Assembly: GCF_964340395.1 (NCBI RefSeq) | Contig: NC_135559.1 | Coordinates: 22,679,121 to 22,743,120, forward strand | Length of the DNA: 64,000 bases | Direction: 5' to 3' | Source of the DNA: Glandiceps talaboti | Taxonomy: Eukaryota; Hemichordata; Enteropneusta; Spengelidae | Part shown: piece after piece, positions 52,671-63,805 of the stretch | Position numbering within the stretch: position 1 is the stretch's first letter | Layout of the letters: each line of letters starts with the position of its first letter | Translations under genes and position numbers: made by a program | Notes under the pieces: generated by a model | What the model saw: only the letters and a program-made list of their open reading frames with translations | The model's database searches: none | Told to the model about the DNA's origin: nothing

Positions 52671-52790
52671 TTGAAGTATGGTTTGGAATCATCTCTGGAA
52701 AGTGTCAACGCTATGAGTGATCCATGTGATAGTGTGTCTAGAGTGGAAGCTGTCATTCGAGATTATGAAGAACTCAATGATAAAACTCAG
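52671..52790 (+). CDS. mcf2l: MCF2L-like exon 8 (spectrin-repeat region)
   Basis: The acceptor is tattgacag before 52671 and the donor is actcag|gtaaaa. 40 codons encoding LKYGLESSLESVNAMSDPCD and then VEAVIRDYEELNDKTQ, a helix pair. Phase 0 at both ends. Confidence 0.92.
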
Positions 52791-52980
52791 GTAAAAAACA
52801 CATTAAACAAATAAAAGATTTTTGAAATCCCTAAATTACACACATTTCAGAAATCTTTATTTGGACAGACAATACTATATGTACTAAAAAGTCCAATATT
52901 TGAATCCCATCTTCTATCAGTGGTGCTTCTCTCTTATTCAGGACCAACATTTTCTACAGCCTTACCAGTCAACTGTTTTT

Positions 52981-54619
52981 CACACCACTTCATACCACAC
53001 TACACTATATCACACCACACCACACTATACCATACCACACCACATCATACCACACCACACAACACCACATCATATTACCACACCACACCACATCATACCA
53101 CACCACATCACATCACACCACATCACATCACATCACATCACATCACATCACACCATACCATACCACATCACATCACACCACATCACATCACATCATGTCA
53201 CATCACACCACACCATACCACATCACACCACACCACATCATACCACACCACATCACATCACACCACATCACATCACACCGCACCACATCACACCATGCTA
53301 CATCACATCACATCACACCACACCCCATCATACCACCACACATCATACCACACCACATCACATCACATCATACCACATCGCATTATACCACATCACATCA
53401 CACCACACCATACCACACTATACCACACCACACAACACCACATCATACCACACCACATCATACCACACCACATCACATCACATCATGTCACATCACACTA
53501 CACCATACCACATCACACCACACCACATCATACCACATCACATCACACCACATCACATCACACCACACCACATCACACCATGCTACATCACATCACATCA
53601 CACCACACCACATCATACCACCACACATCATACCACACCACATCACATCACATCATACCACATCGCATTATACCACATCACATCACACCACACCATACCA
53701 CATCACATCACATCACATCACACCATACCATACCACATCACATCATACCACACCACATCACATCATACCACACCACATCACACCATACCATACCATACCA
53801 CATCACACCATACCATACCACATCACACCACATCACATCACATCACACCACACCACACCACATCATACCACACCACACCACATCACATCACACCATACCA
53901 TACCATACCACATCACACCATACCATACCACATCACACCACATCACATCACATCACACCACACCACACCACATCATACCACACCACACCACATCACATCA
54001 CACCATACCATACCATACCACATCACACCATACCATACCATAGCACATCACATCACACCACATCACATCACACCACACCACATCACATCACATCACATCA
54101 CATCACACCACATCACACCACACAAAACTATGTCATACCACACCACACCACACCACGTCATACCACACAGTACTACACCACACCACACCACATCACACCA
54201 CACCATGTCATACCACACCATACTACACCATACCACATCATGTCATACCACACCACACCACACCACACCACACCACACCACATCATACCACACCATACTG
54301 CACCACACCACACCACACCACATCATGTCATACCACACCACACCATACCACACCACACCACACCACACCACGTCATACCACACCATACCATACCACACCA
54401 CACCACACCACACCACACCACACCACATCATACCACACCATACTGCACCACACCACACCACATCATGTCATACCACACCACACCACACCACATCACACCA
54501 CACCACACCACACCACACCACACCACACCACGTCATACCACACCATACTTCACCACACCACACCACACCACACCACACCACACCGCACCACACCATACTA
54601 CACCATACCACATCTTACC
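52981..54619. repeat. Pentanucleotide satellite (CACAC/CATCA/CATAC)n, 1.64 kb
   Basis: Period 5 with three interchangeable words (acacc, acatc, atacc). Blocks of about 145 bp and longer are duplicated, for example 53770-53905 versus 53890-54020. One strand lacks G almost entirely. The 602- and 568-codon His/Thr-rich frames across it are artefacts of a repeat whose 15-bp translation period has no stop. Confidence 0.97.
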
Positions 54620-54775
54620 AAAATGACTCAACAATAACATCACATTACATGCAAACTAGGCACAAAGATGTATTTAAACAGTGGTATGATTTCATGAAAT
54701 CTAAATAAGTGTAGTATTAAATGTGCATGTAGTAGTGTAAGCAATCAGAATGTGGTATTAATTAATACATTCAAA

Positions 54776-55096
54776 TTTGTTATTATTTACAACTCTACCT
54801 TGACAAGATATATAAATTAATTAAAATTAATTTGTTATTATTTACAGCTCTACCTTGACAAGATATATAAATTAATTGAAATTAATTTATTATTTACAGC
54901 TCTACCTTGACAAGATATATAAATTAATTAAAATTAATTTGTTATTATTTACAGCTCTACCTTGACAAGATATATAAATTAATTAAAATTAATTTGTTAT
55001 TATTTACAGCTCTACCTTGACAAGATATATAAATTAATTTAAATTAATTTGTTATTATTTACAGCTCTACCTTGACAAGACATATAAATTAATACA
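54776..55096 (+). repeat. 55-bp tandem array of the exon 9 acceptor
   Basis: Five copies precede the real site, each containing ttgttattatttacag and ctctaccttgacaaga. The copies of the exon start lie at 54793 (AG lost, acaa), 54848, 54900, 54955 and 55010; the true exon starts at 55065. The copies agree with one another (aagatatat) and differ from the exon (aagacatat). Confidence 0.95.
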
Positions 55097-55256
55097 CAAT
55101 GGTAATGACTTGGTCAGCAATAATCACTACGCCAAGGACAGCATTGAACCTAAATGTCAAACAGCAAAACATCTTTTTGACCAAGTGAAAGAAAAATTTG
55201 AAAAGACTGGAAAATTTCTAGAAATTTCACTTGAATTACACTGTAGGATAGACAAG
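55065..55256 (+). CDS. mcf2l: MCF2L-like exon 9 (spectrin-repeat region)
   Basis: The acceptor is atttacag before 55065 and the donor is gacaag|gtaaga. 64 codons, phase 0: LYLDKTYKLIHNGNDLVSNN, HYAKDSIEPKCQTAKHL, then a Lys/Glu helix. It matches the second helix group of the spectrin-like repeat. Both ends of this exon are tandemly copied in the flanking introns. The last acceptor must be the one used because all upstream ones lead to stops. Confidence 0.93.
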
Positions 55257-55562
55257 GTAAGAGAAGTACATTACTTGGTTATCAGTTGACTACAACCAAA
55301 ACATCTTTTTGACCAAGTGAAAGAAAAATTTGAAAAGACTGGAAAATTTCTAGAAATTTCACTTGAATTACACTGTAGGATAGACAAGGTAAGAGAAGTA
55401 CATTACTTGGTTATCAGTTGACTACAACCAAAACATCTTTTTGACCAAGTGAAAGAAAAATTTGAAAAGACTGGAAAATTTCTAGAAATTTCACTTGAAT
55501 TACACTGTAGGATAGACAAGGTAAGAGAAGTACATTACTTGGTTATCAGTTGACTACAACCA
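55169..55562 (+). repeat. 132-bp tandem triplication of the exon 9 end and donor
   Basis: Unit starts acatctttttgaccaagtga and includes the last 88 nt of the exon, the donor gacaag|gtaaga and 44 nt of intron. Copies begin at 55169, 55301 and 55433; donors lie at 55257, 55389 and 55521. The copies appear identical over the unit, so the event is recent. Read-through from the first donor meets a stop 30 nt in. Confidence 0.96.
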
Positions 55563-55639
55563 TTAAATCTTCTCACTGTCAACAACAGTTTATTTGTAAT
55601 GTGAATTTGCCTTTTTATTGATAATGTATGTGTAACACA

Positions 55640-56752
55640 TTTTAGCTCTCTAACAATAGTTTATGTTTAACATAATGTTAGCCCTTCTATTGATGGTTTA
55701 TGTTAAACATAATGTTAGCCCTTCTATCAATAGTTTATGTTAAACATAATGTTAACCCTTCTATCAATAGTTTATGTTTAACATAATGTTAGCCCTTCTG
55801 TTGATGGTTTATGTTAAACATAATGTTAACCCTTCTATCAATAGTTTATGTTTAACATAATGTTAGCCCTTCTATCAATAGTTTATGTTAAACATAATGT
55901 TAACCCTTCTATCAATAGTTTATGTTAAACATAATGTTAGCCCTTCTATCAATAGTTTATGTTTAACATAATGTTAGCCCTTCTGTTGATGGTTTATGTT
56001 TAACATACATGTAATGTTAGCCCTTCTACCAATAGTTTATGTTAAACATAATGTTAGCCCTTCTACCAATAGTTTATGTTTAACATAATGTTAGCCCTTC
56101 TATTGATGGTTTATGTTTAGCATAATGTTGTCCTTTCTACCAGTAGTTTACGTTAAACATAATGTTAGCCCTTCTATTGATGGTTTATGTTTAGCATAAT
56201 GTTGGCCTTTCTACCAATAGTTTATGTTTAGCATAATGTTAGCCCTTCTATTGATGGTTTATGTTTAACATAATGTTAGCCCTTCTGTTGATGGTTTATG
56301 TTTAGCATATTGTTAACCCTTCTACCAATAGTTTATGTTTAACATAATGTTAGCCCTTCTACCAATAGTTTATGTTAAACATAATGTTAGCCCTTCTATT
56401 GATGGTTTATGTTTAGCATAATGTTGGCCTTTCTACCAATAGTTTATGTTTAACATAATGTTAGCCCTTCTATTGATGGTTTATGTTTAGCATATTGTTA
56501 GCCCTTCTACCAATAGTTTATGTTAAACATAATGTTAACCCTTCTACCAATAGTTTATGTTTAACATAATGTTAGCCCTTCTACCAATAGTTTATGTTAA
56601 GCATAATGTTAGCCTTTCTACCAATAGTTTATGTTTAACATAATGTTAGCCCTTCTATTGATGGTTTATGTTTAGCATATTGTTAACCCTTCTACCAATA
56701 GTTTATGTTAAACATATTGTTAACCCTTCTACCAATAGTTTATGTTTAACAT
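55640..56752. repeat. 37-bp minisatellite, about 30 copies
   Basis: Unit includes agcccttctattgatggttt and atgtttaacataatgtt. Variant words are ctaccaatag, ctatcaatag and ctgttgatgg, and gttaaac/gtttaac/gtttagc. It stops about 30 bp before the exon 10 acceptor. Confidence 0.95.
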
Positions 56753-56782
56753 GTTATTCATCTCACATTGTTATGTCTGTAG

Positions 56783-56974
56783 GCCAATAAGTGGTGTCGT
56801 CAGGGTGTTGATTTATTGGCCACTCAATCTATTGACAAATGTCAATCACAAGATGGTGCTCAGGGTGCTCTACAAGACATTGATGATTTTGTCAAGACAG
56901 CAAATGATGTCAACCTAGATAATCCTAAAGAGTTCCATGCAGTCTTTGATCCAATACTTACCACTGAAACTAAG
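56783..56974 (+). CDS. mcf2l: MCF2L-like exon 10 (spectrin-repeat region)
   Basis: The acceptor is tgtctgtag before 56783 and the donor is actaag|gtagga. 64 codons: ANKWCRQGVDLLATQSIDKC, then helices with ALQDIDDFVKTANDV. The W..G.DLLA.Q..DKCQS..GA..AL..I..F pattern is distinctive for DBS/DBL. Phase 0. Confidence 0.95.
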
Positions 56975-57229
56975 GTAGGATTTGATTTAATTTAATTGGA
57001 TTTAATTTGGTGTGATTTAATTTGAATCAGATTTCATTTAATTTGTTTCACTTTGATTTGATTTAATTTTATTTAATTCAGTTTTATAATGATTATGATA
57101 AGTCAGATCATACATGTATAAATTCTCTCTTAAGACTATCAATTAACGTAATAATCACCTCATTTCAGTCAATTAGTTTGTAAACATCACAGTGGTAACT
57201 CTTTCACTTGTTTTTCGTTAATTTTTGTC
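56975..57229. other. Intron 10 start with degenerate gatttaattt repeats
   Basis: 56976-57080 is built from short gatttaattt-like words directly after the donor. The rest is unique. Confidence 0.6.
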
Positions 57230-57232
57230 TTA

Positions 57233-57600
57233 GGCCTAAAAAAAATAATTGTTTGGTTCCAGTTACCTGACCCCACCTAGCTTTGCACTGCCGATCCTAA
57301 ACTTTTTTTTACTTATTCAGGAAAAAAAAAATTGTAAAAATTGTGAAGTCTCACGAGAAATAGTGGATGTGGAAACTGCCATCAACTTAAAAAGACACTA
57401 TAAAACTGTTCTTCCAATCTGTAATGGCTTTACATCTGATAGGAAGAATAATAACACAGAGACCATTTGGAAATAATGGAAAACCTGAACTAGACACTCA
57501 CACATGAAAAAAAAATATAATAAAATAAAATAAAAAATCTACCTACCCCACCTATTCTAAAATTGAGCATAATCGGAACCACACAATTTTTTATTAGGCC
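57233..57600 (+). mobile_element. TIR element (Harbinger-like MITE), plus orientation, 368 bp
   Basis: Starts ggcctaaaaaaaataattg and ends with the inverted match, caattttttattaggcc; both ends continue into an inverted ggttcc. Flanked by TTA (57230-57232) and TTA (57601-57603), a 3-bp target duplication as in PIF/Harbinger elements. It contains a short reading frame but no transposase motif I recognise. Confidence 0.75.
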
Positions 57601-58254
57601 TTATGAATACTGTGTCAAAGTTTTACTTTATAAACAATCCTAGTCATAGCATGAAGTACTTCTTTATTAATTGTATACATCAGCTTGATGTGTGTATGTA
57701 AACATTTGTCAATCCAATACAGACTAGAAAACTTGTTTGTAAATAGATTTGTAGATTTGTTGATTATTAACTCAGAAATATAAAAGATTGCCAAGATGGT
57801 AGACTCCAAAATGTCTTTTATTATTTCTAAAGAACCTGCAGCAAACTTCCATAAGGCAAAATTCAGAGAAATTTTACAACTTTAATTTCAGTGAAATTTG
57901 TCCCATAAGCACATTCTACTTTTACTCAATGTTATAGTGTAATATGTCACAGTCTCTATCAATAAATCTTTATTAGTTAATGATACCTAGTATATCTCTG
58001 TCCCATATTAAGTGGTTTTTATTCAACTGTTATATTTATGATGTGTTTTGCTTTTTTGCTTACATGCAATTTGTTGCTAAACCCATATACTTGTTTTGTT
58101 TTGCTGAGGTCTTCAATGTATCAGTCCAATATCATTCTATATTACCTTCACTTGTCATTTCTTTTTCATGATGTGCGCCCCCTATAGGATGATTTATACA
58201 AGGTTTGTTCTTGCATATTCTCTCCCATCTAAGCTTCTTCATGCTGCTTTCATA
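57601..58254. other. Intron 10 unique sequence
   Basis: Non-coding. No repeat or gene seen. Confidence 0.5.
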
Positions 58255-58590
58255 TGCTACATGTAGCTGTCAACAAGCACTACCCTAGGAGAGCTATCCC
58301 AATGAGTTTCCTGTGTTTATGCATTCATGTGTCTGCCCATGTATCTGTCCATTTATGTCCATCTGTCTGTCTGTCTGTCTGTCCAGTTATGACTGTCATG
58401 CATCTTTCCTTCTATCTGTCTGATGTCTATCCATTCAATTTTGTCTACATTTTGTATGTATGTCCAAACAAATCATCAGATATACACAAGTCAATGTCTT
58501 TCAAACCTAGCACAAACGTGAAATCCTGTATGTGACACATTACATTTACCGGTACATGTAACAGTCATGCATACTTGATGTTTTGAGTTC
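58255..58590 (+). mobile_element. R1 dispersed repeat, copy 3
   Basis: Shares gcattcatgt, the tctgtctgtctgtctg tract and ctagcacaaacgtgaaatcc with copies at 14430 and 24875. No coding capacity. Confidence 0.5.
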
Positions 58591-58804
58591 CCAATGCAAT
58601 CCGACATTTCAAATCAAAATTCTTTATCAAGGATATTAAGGCACGACATGTAGGAAGTTACCACCCGACTATACATTGAAATGTTATGGAATAGAATGAC
58701 TACCACGCGAGTATTTATCAACGGTTAGGTACATGCAAAAATATCTAAATTTACGTGCACCAAAAAGAACCCTATAGAACATGCCTGGAATAGAATAAGC
58801 ATAG

Positions 58805-59050
58805 CTAGATATTAGGGAATGATGTAAATAATCTATTAATTCCATGGGGTTCCAACCTTCCAAGATGGAAAATGTTTTCCTCCTCCTTCAACCTCACTCG
58901 ATCTTCACCATTAGAAACCTTACAAATTCCTGAAATAGACATATCTGATACACTATGATCGTTGGTAATAAAATGCAGATACAGGATAGTTGCGATTCTT
59001 TTTTCTGGTAAGATGTTCCACAAAACGATGTTCCACAAAACGATCACCAA
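58805..59050 (-). pseudogene. Possible retroelement C-terminal remnant
   Basis: 81-codon minus-strand frame ending LGRLEPHGINRLFTSFPNI then stop. A C-terminal 'L..L.PHG.N' phrase of this kind is common downstream of GIY-YIG or RT domains in Penelope-like and related retroelements. The W usually before it is absent, and the upstream part is not recognisable. Identification is by phrase resemblance only. Confidence 0.3.
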
Positions 59051-59069
59051 GACGACGTACAGTCGAACA

Positions 59070-59076
<7 letters not shown>

Positions 59077-59110
<34 letters not shown>
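59077..59110. repeat. (TA)n microsatellite
   Basis: About 17 TA repeats within intron 10. Confidence 0.95.
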
Positions 59111-59111
<1 letters not shown>

Positions 59112-59262
59112 CTAACATGAAAATGGCTGAATGGCAGCCATGTTTGTCTTAAATTTTGCCTGCTAACTCTGACAACTTATCATTCCAGTGTCTATATAAA
59201 ATTATGGTATATATTGACATTTACCTGCTTGTTGAAATTTAAACAATGAAAAGTCCATCTCA

Positions 59263-59640
59263 AGCGTAAAAAAAAATTGTGTGGTTCCAATTACATTCAA
59301 TTTTAAAATGGGTGGGGTAGGTAGATTTTTTATTTTATTATATTATATATTTTTTTCATGTGTGAGTGTCTAGTTCAGGTTTTCCGTTGTTTTCCATATG
59401 GTCTCTGTGTTATTGGTTTCTTCTCATCAGATGTACAGCCATTACAGATTGGAAGAACAGTTTTATATTGTCTTTTTAAGTTGATGTCAGTTTCCACACC
59501 CACTATTTCTTGCGAGACGTCACGATTTTCGCGATTTTATTATTATTTTTCTCGAATATGTAAAAAAAAGGTTTAGGGTCAGCAGTGAAAAACTAGGTGG
59601 GATCAGGTAACTGGAACCAAACAACTTTTTTTATTTGGCC
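59263..59640 (-). mobile_element. TIR element (same family as 57233-57600), inverted, 378 bp
   Basis: Reverse complement of the element at 57233-57600 along its length, with matching termini (agcgtaaaa... / ...tttggcc) and inner ggttcc / ggaacc. Flanked by TCA on both sides (59260-59262 and 59641-59643), again a 3-bp duplication. The copies differ by many substitutions, so they are old and inserted independently. Confidence 0.75.
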
Positions 59641-59643
59641 TCA

Positions 59644-60145
59644 TCCATAACCACACCAAAATAAAAAAAAGTATTTTAGGGGAACTAGCTGCCCTCTACA
59701 ATGACTTGTTTTCACTGTAGTCCTACATCCATTGCTGTGGTTTGCTTTTTGTGTTTTTTATTTACTGCGTGCTTGCTATCTGATTTTTGAACTTTGTGTT
59801 AATATGAAAGTACTTCTCATTAATGCATGACTTATCTGTAGAACCATCCAAATTGACAATTGTATCTCTCTAGTTAAAACCAAGTTGTAGATATAGGTGT
59901 ACAATTAATGCATGGTAAACAGGTGTGTAAGCCATTCAATAATAGAATGTATGTTATGTTGTATGTTATTCACCTTTAGACAGGAATGATATTATGCAGT
60001 GCTTGGTGTTAATTGGTAGTTGATCTATCTATTACCTAGCAATTATATACATAAATATAAAAATTAAACTACTTAGAGACTAGAGTGTATTCAGTTTAGT
60101 TTAGTTTAGTGTTATCTACATTGTATACATATGTCTAGTGTATGT
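59644..60145. other. Intron 10 unique sequence
   Basis: Non-coding. No gene seen. Confidence 0.5.
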
Positions 60146-60933
60146 AGAGCTGGTTGTCGTTGCAACCATTAGGGTAGCATCTATTTCTTATAGAGTATAA
60201 GCTGGTTGTCATGGCAACCATTAGGTAGCATGTATTACTTATAGAGTAGAGCTGGTTGTCATGGCAACCATTAGGGTAGCATGTATTACTGATAGAGTAG
60301 AGCTGGTTCTGTCATGGCAACCATTAGGGTAGCATCTATTACTTGTAGAGTAGAGCTGGTTGTCATGGCAACCATTAGGTAGCATGTATTACTTATAGAG
60401 TAGAGCTGGTTGTCATGGCAACCATTAGGGTAGCATGTATTACTGATAGAGTAGAGCTGGTTGTCATGGCAACCATTAGGGTAGCATGTATTACTGATAG
60501 AGTAGAGCTGGTTGTCATGGCAACCATTAGGGTAGCATCTATTACTTATAGAGTAGAGCTGGTTGTCATGGCAACCATTAGGGTAGCATCTATTACTTGT
60601 AGAGTAGAGCTGGTTCTGTCATGGCAACCATTAGGGTAGCATCTATTACTTGTAGAGTAGAGCTGGTTGTCATGGCAACCATTAGGGTAGCATCTATTAC
60701 TTATAGAGTAGAGCTGGTTGTCATGGCAACCATTAGGGTAGCATCTATTACTTGTAGAGTAGAGCTGGTTCTGTCATGGCAACCATTAGGGTAGCATCTA
60801 TTACTTGTAGAGTAGAGCTGGTTGTCATGGCAACCATTAGGGTAGCATCTATCACTTGTAGAGTAGAGCTGGTTGTCATGGCAACCATTAGGGTAGCATC
60901 TATTACTTATAGAGTAGAGCTGGTTCTGATTAT
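60146..60933. repeat. 51-bp minisatellite with X-box-like palindromes, about 15 copies
   Basis: Unit includes gagctggttgtcatggcaac, cattagggtagcatctatta and cttatagagta. The 14-mer gttgtcatggcaac differs by one base from a perfect palindrome and from an RFX X-box consensus (GTNRCC-N0-3-RGYAAC). Some units read ggttctgtcatggcaac and lose the left half-site. Confidence 0.96.
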
Positions 60934-61125
60934 TTAGATCTCTGTCCAGTGGATGAAGTCAATAAATGATACAAATATCTTGAAAGTATCTCACAGGTCA
61001 AAGGTTACAACAAAATGTTATTTGTTCTGTCATGAGAAGCAGTGCAACATACATCGTATATTAGACAAGAATAATTTTCCTAGTCAATTGCAGTAAATAA
61101 TAAGTTATTTCATATCTGCTTACAG

Positions 61126-61377
61126 ACAATGGTTCAACATGTTTTGAAAAGAATAGAAGATGTCAAGGAAATGTTTGAGAAACGACGAGCTAGTTTGAAG
61201 AAGTTAATAGTAAAACAAGAAAGACCAGTACAGGCAGTATCTCCAGCATTACCCAATGATAATGTACAATCACTATCAGCATCTACATCAGTCCTAAACA
61301 AGACAACACCACCACCATCTCCTTCTGAAGCTGATTTCAGAAAACAACGTCTAAGAAAAGCCAAAAGTGCTCCCAAG
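61126..61377 (+). CDS. mcf2l: MCF2L-like exon 11 (spectrin end and linker)
   Basis: The acceptor is gcttacag before 61126 and the donor is cccaag|gtaggc. 84 codons: TMVQHVLKRIEDVKEMFEKR, then ASLKKLIVKQERPVQAVSP and a Ser/Pro-rich stretch with TTPPPSPSEADFRK. The KR.ASL.KL..KQ.RPVQ.V.P run is a strong DBS signature. The Ser/Pro part is the linker before DH and a likely phosphorylation region (inference). Phase 0. Intron retention would add 36 residues, then a stop at 61483. Confidence 0.94.
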
Positions 61378-61635
61378 GTAGGCAAACTTGCAATTGTTTC
61401 CATGAGGGATGGCCCTCACTGGACTTCTTGGGAGACAAGTGTTTATATCCTTAAAGAACTATCCAGTATAAATAAAGATTATTAATGAATTTGTACAAGA
61501 GAACAGATCAAACGGGTTATTAGTTATGGACAATAATGGATGGATAAAGTACACCCAAGATGCATTGTGATATGGGCAATGACAAATGTCAGTGTGTTTG
61601 ATCTCATAGGAGGATATGACAAGTTAGGAATCCAC

Positions 61636-62933
61636 TATAATTAACCTTTGAATATATAGTATAACATAATGTGAATCCACTATTACCCTTTGAATATATT
61701 GTATGACATAATGTGAATCCACTATTACCCTTTGAATATATTGTATAACATAATATGAATCCATTATTAACCTTTGAATATATTGTATAACATAATATGA
61801 ATCCATTATTAACCTTTGAATATATTGTATAACATAATATGAATCCACTATTACCCTTTGAATATATTGTATAACATAATGTGAATCCACTATTACCCTT
61901 TGAATATATTGTATAACATAATGTGAATCCACTATTACCCTTTGAATATATTGTATAACATAATATGAATCCACTATTAACCTTTGAATATATTGTATAA
62001 CATAATGTGAATCCACTATTAACCTTTGAATATATTGTATAACATAATATGAATCCATTATTAACCTTTGAATATATTGTATAACATAATATGAATCCAT
62101 TATTAACCTTTGAATATATTGTATAACATAATGTGAATCCACTATTACCCTTTGAATATATTGTATAACATAATATGAATCCATTATTAACCTTTGAATA
62201 TATTGTATAACATAATATGAATCCATTATTAACCTTTGAATATATTGTATAACATAATATGAATCCACTATTACCCTTTGAATATATTGTATAACATAAT
62301 GTGAATCCACTATTACCCTTTGAATATATTGTATAACATAATGTGAATCCACTATTACCCTTTGAATATATTGTATAACATAATATGAATCCACTATTAA
62401 CCTTTGAATATATTGTATAACATAATGTGAATCCACTATTAACCTTTGAATATATTGTATAACATAATGTGAATCCACTATTAACCTTTGAATATATTGT
62501 ATAACATAATGTGAATCCACTATTACCCTTTGAATATATTGTATAACATAATATGAATCCACTATTACCCTTTGAATATATTGTATAACATAATGTGAAT
62601 CCACTATTACCCTTTGAATATATTGTATAACATAATGTGAATCCACTATTACCCTTTGAATATATTGTATAACATAATGTGAATCCACTATTACCCTTTG
62701 AATATATTGTATAACATAATGTGAATCCATTATTAACCTTTGAATATATTGTATAACATAATGTGAATCCACTATTACCCTTTGAATATATTGTATAACA
62801 TAATGTGAATCCACTATTAACCTTTGAATATATTGTATAACATAATGTGAATCCACTATTACCCTTTGAATATATTGTATGACATAATATGAATCCACTA
62901 TTAACCTTTGAATATATTGTATATAACATAATA
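61636..62933. repeat. 42-bp minisatellite, about 31 copies
   Basis: Unit includes gaatccactattaccctttg and aatatattgtataacataat. The period of 14 codons leaves long minus-strand frames (446 and 424 codons) with repeats such as CYTIYSKGNSGFTL. They are artefacts. It sits in intron 11. Confidence 0.97.
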
Positions 62934-63005
62934 TGTTCCAACATACTTGGAATGTTAATGAGACTTAGATATTACAAAGTTGTCGTTTTCCTTACTTTTT
63001 TCCAG

Positions 63006-63109
63006 CTGAACAGACAAATAGAGATTGTACGTGATGATGCCAATGATCCAAATCCTGGAAGTACGGATGAAAGTGATACAGAAACTGACACATTGTCCAG
63101 CAGAAGAAG
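63006..63109 (+). CDS. mcf2l: MCF2L-like exon 12 (acidic linker)
   Basis: The acceptor is ttttccag before 63006 and the donor is agaag|gtcagt at 63109|63110, phase 2. Encodes LNRQIEIVRDDANDPNPGST and then an acidic Ser/Thr stretch DESDTETDTLSSRR, which joins the next exon as R-H-V-M. The last ~18 nt belong to a 45-bp tandem repeat that copies the donor twice into the intron without a stop. Confidence 0.92.
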
Positions 63110-63235
63110 GTCAGTTAGTTTAGATCATAAACATTGTACATTGTACAGAAGATGGTCAGTTAGTTTAGATCATAAACTTTGTACATTGTACAGAAGATGG
63201 TCAGATAGTCTAGATCATAAACATTGTACATTGTA
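63101..63235 (+). repeat. 45-bp tandem repeat of the exon 12 donor, 3 copies
   Basis: Copies begin cagaag at 63101, 63146 and 63191. Each includes a donor (gtcagt, gtcagt, gtcaga at 63110, 63155, 63200) followed by tagtttagatcataaac. The exon base before GT is aag in copy 1 and atg in copies 2 and 3. Confidence 0.95.
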
Positions 63236-63805
63236 CTTTGCATTGCAATGTTTATTTATTGTTAGCAAACTTACCAACTCTTTCCGTCTACTGTGGTTAA
63301 TGGTTTAGACACCAGTCAATCTTAATTAAGATAGATGTCTTGTGTTGCAGCATTGTCTATAAAATAGTATTAGTGTGCTTGGTAACAGTCAGTCTAGATA
63401 TTATCGTCTTGTATGTTACGACCTGTTATCAGATACCTCACTTGGTATTGGTTGTGTGAATTGAACTTTCCAAAGAGTGTAATTGTTTATTTACAAGGAT
63501 CTTATCAAGAGTTTATCTTGAAAATCACTGTTGTGTGTATTCCTTTCATGCTGGTCATGTGAATTTCATTGTGTACACTGTCATGTAATGTTGTATACAA
63601 ATAACATAGTTCAGCTATCAATAGAAGTGTCAAGTCATTCCTTCCTCTTAGAAATAACATTAATATGTCATGATGGGTAATTGAACAACACAGCAATATT
63701 GTAACCAGGCTAGTGTCTATAAGATGTAATGCTATTTGTTTTATGTTTATATTGCAAAGCAAAGGTAAGCCTGTCATCCCAATGACCTTTCCTGTTACAT
63801 TGCAG
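63236..63805. other. Intron 12
   Basis: Unique non-coding DNA. No gene seen on either strand with splice support. Confidence 0.6.

Noticed and set aside
52900-54708. 602- and 568-codon His/Thr-rich frames
   Set aside because: Translation of the pentanucleotide satellite in intron 8, overlapping frames with no conserved domain.
61378-61485. Read-through after exon 11 giving 36 extra codons
   Set aside because: A consensus donor and an in-frame exon 12 explain the structure; the extension is probably intron, though a retained form cannot be excluded.
61604-62944. 446- and 424-codon minus-strand frames
   Set aside because: 42-bp minisatellite read in two frames; lies in intron 11 of the plus-strand gene.
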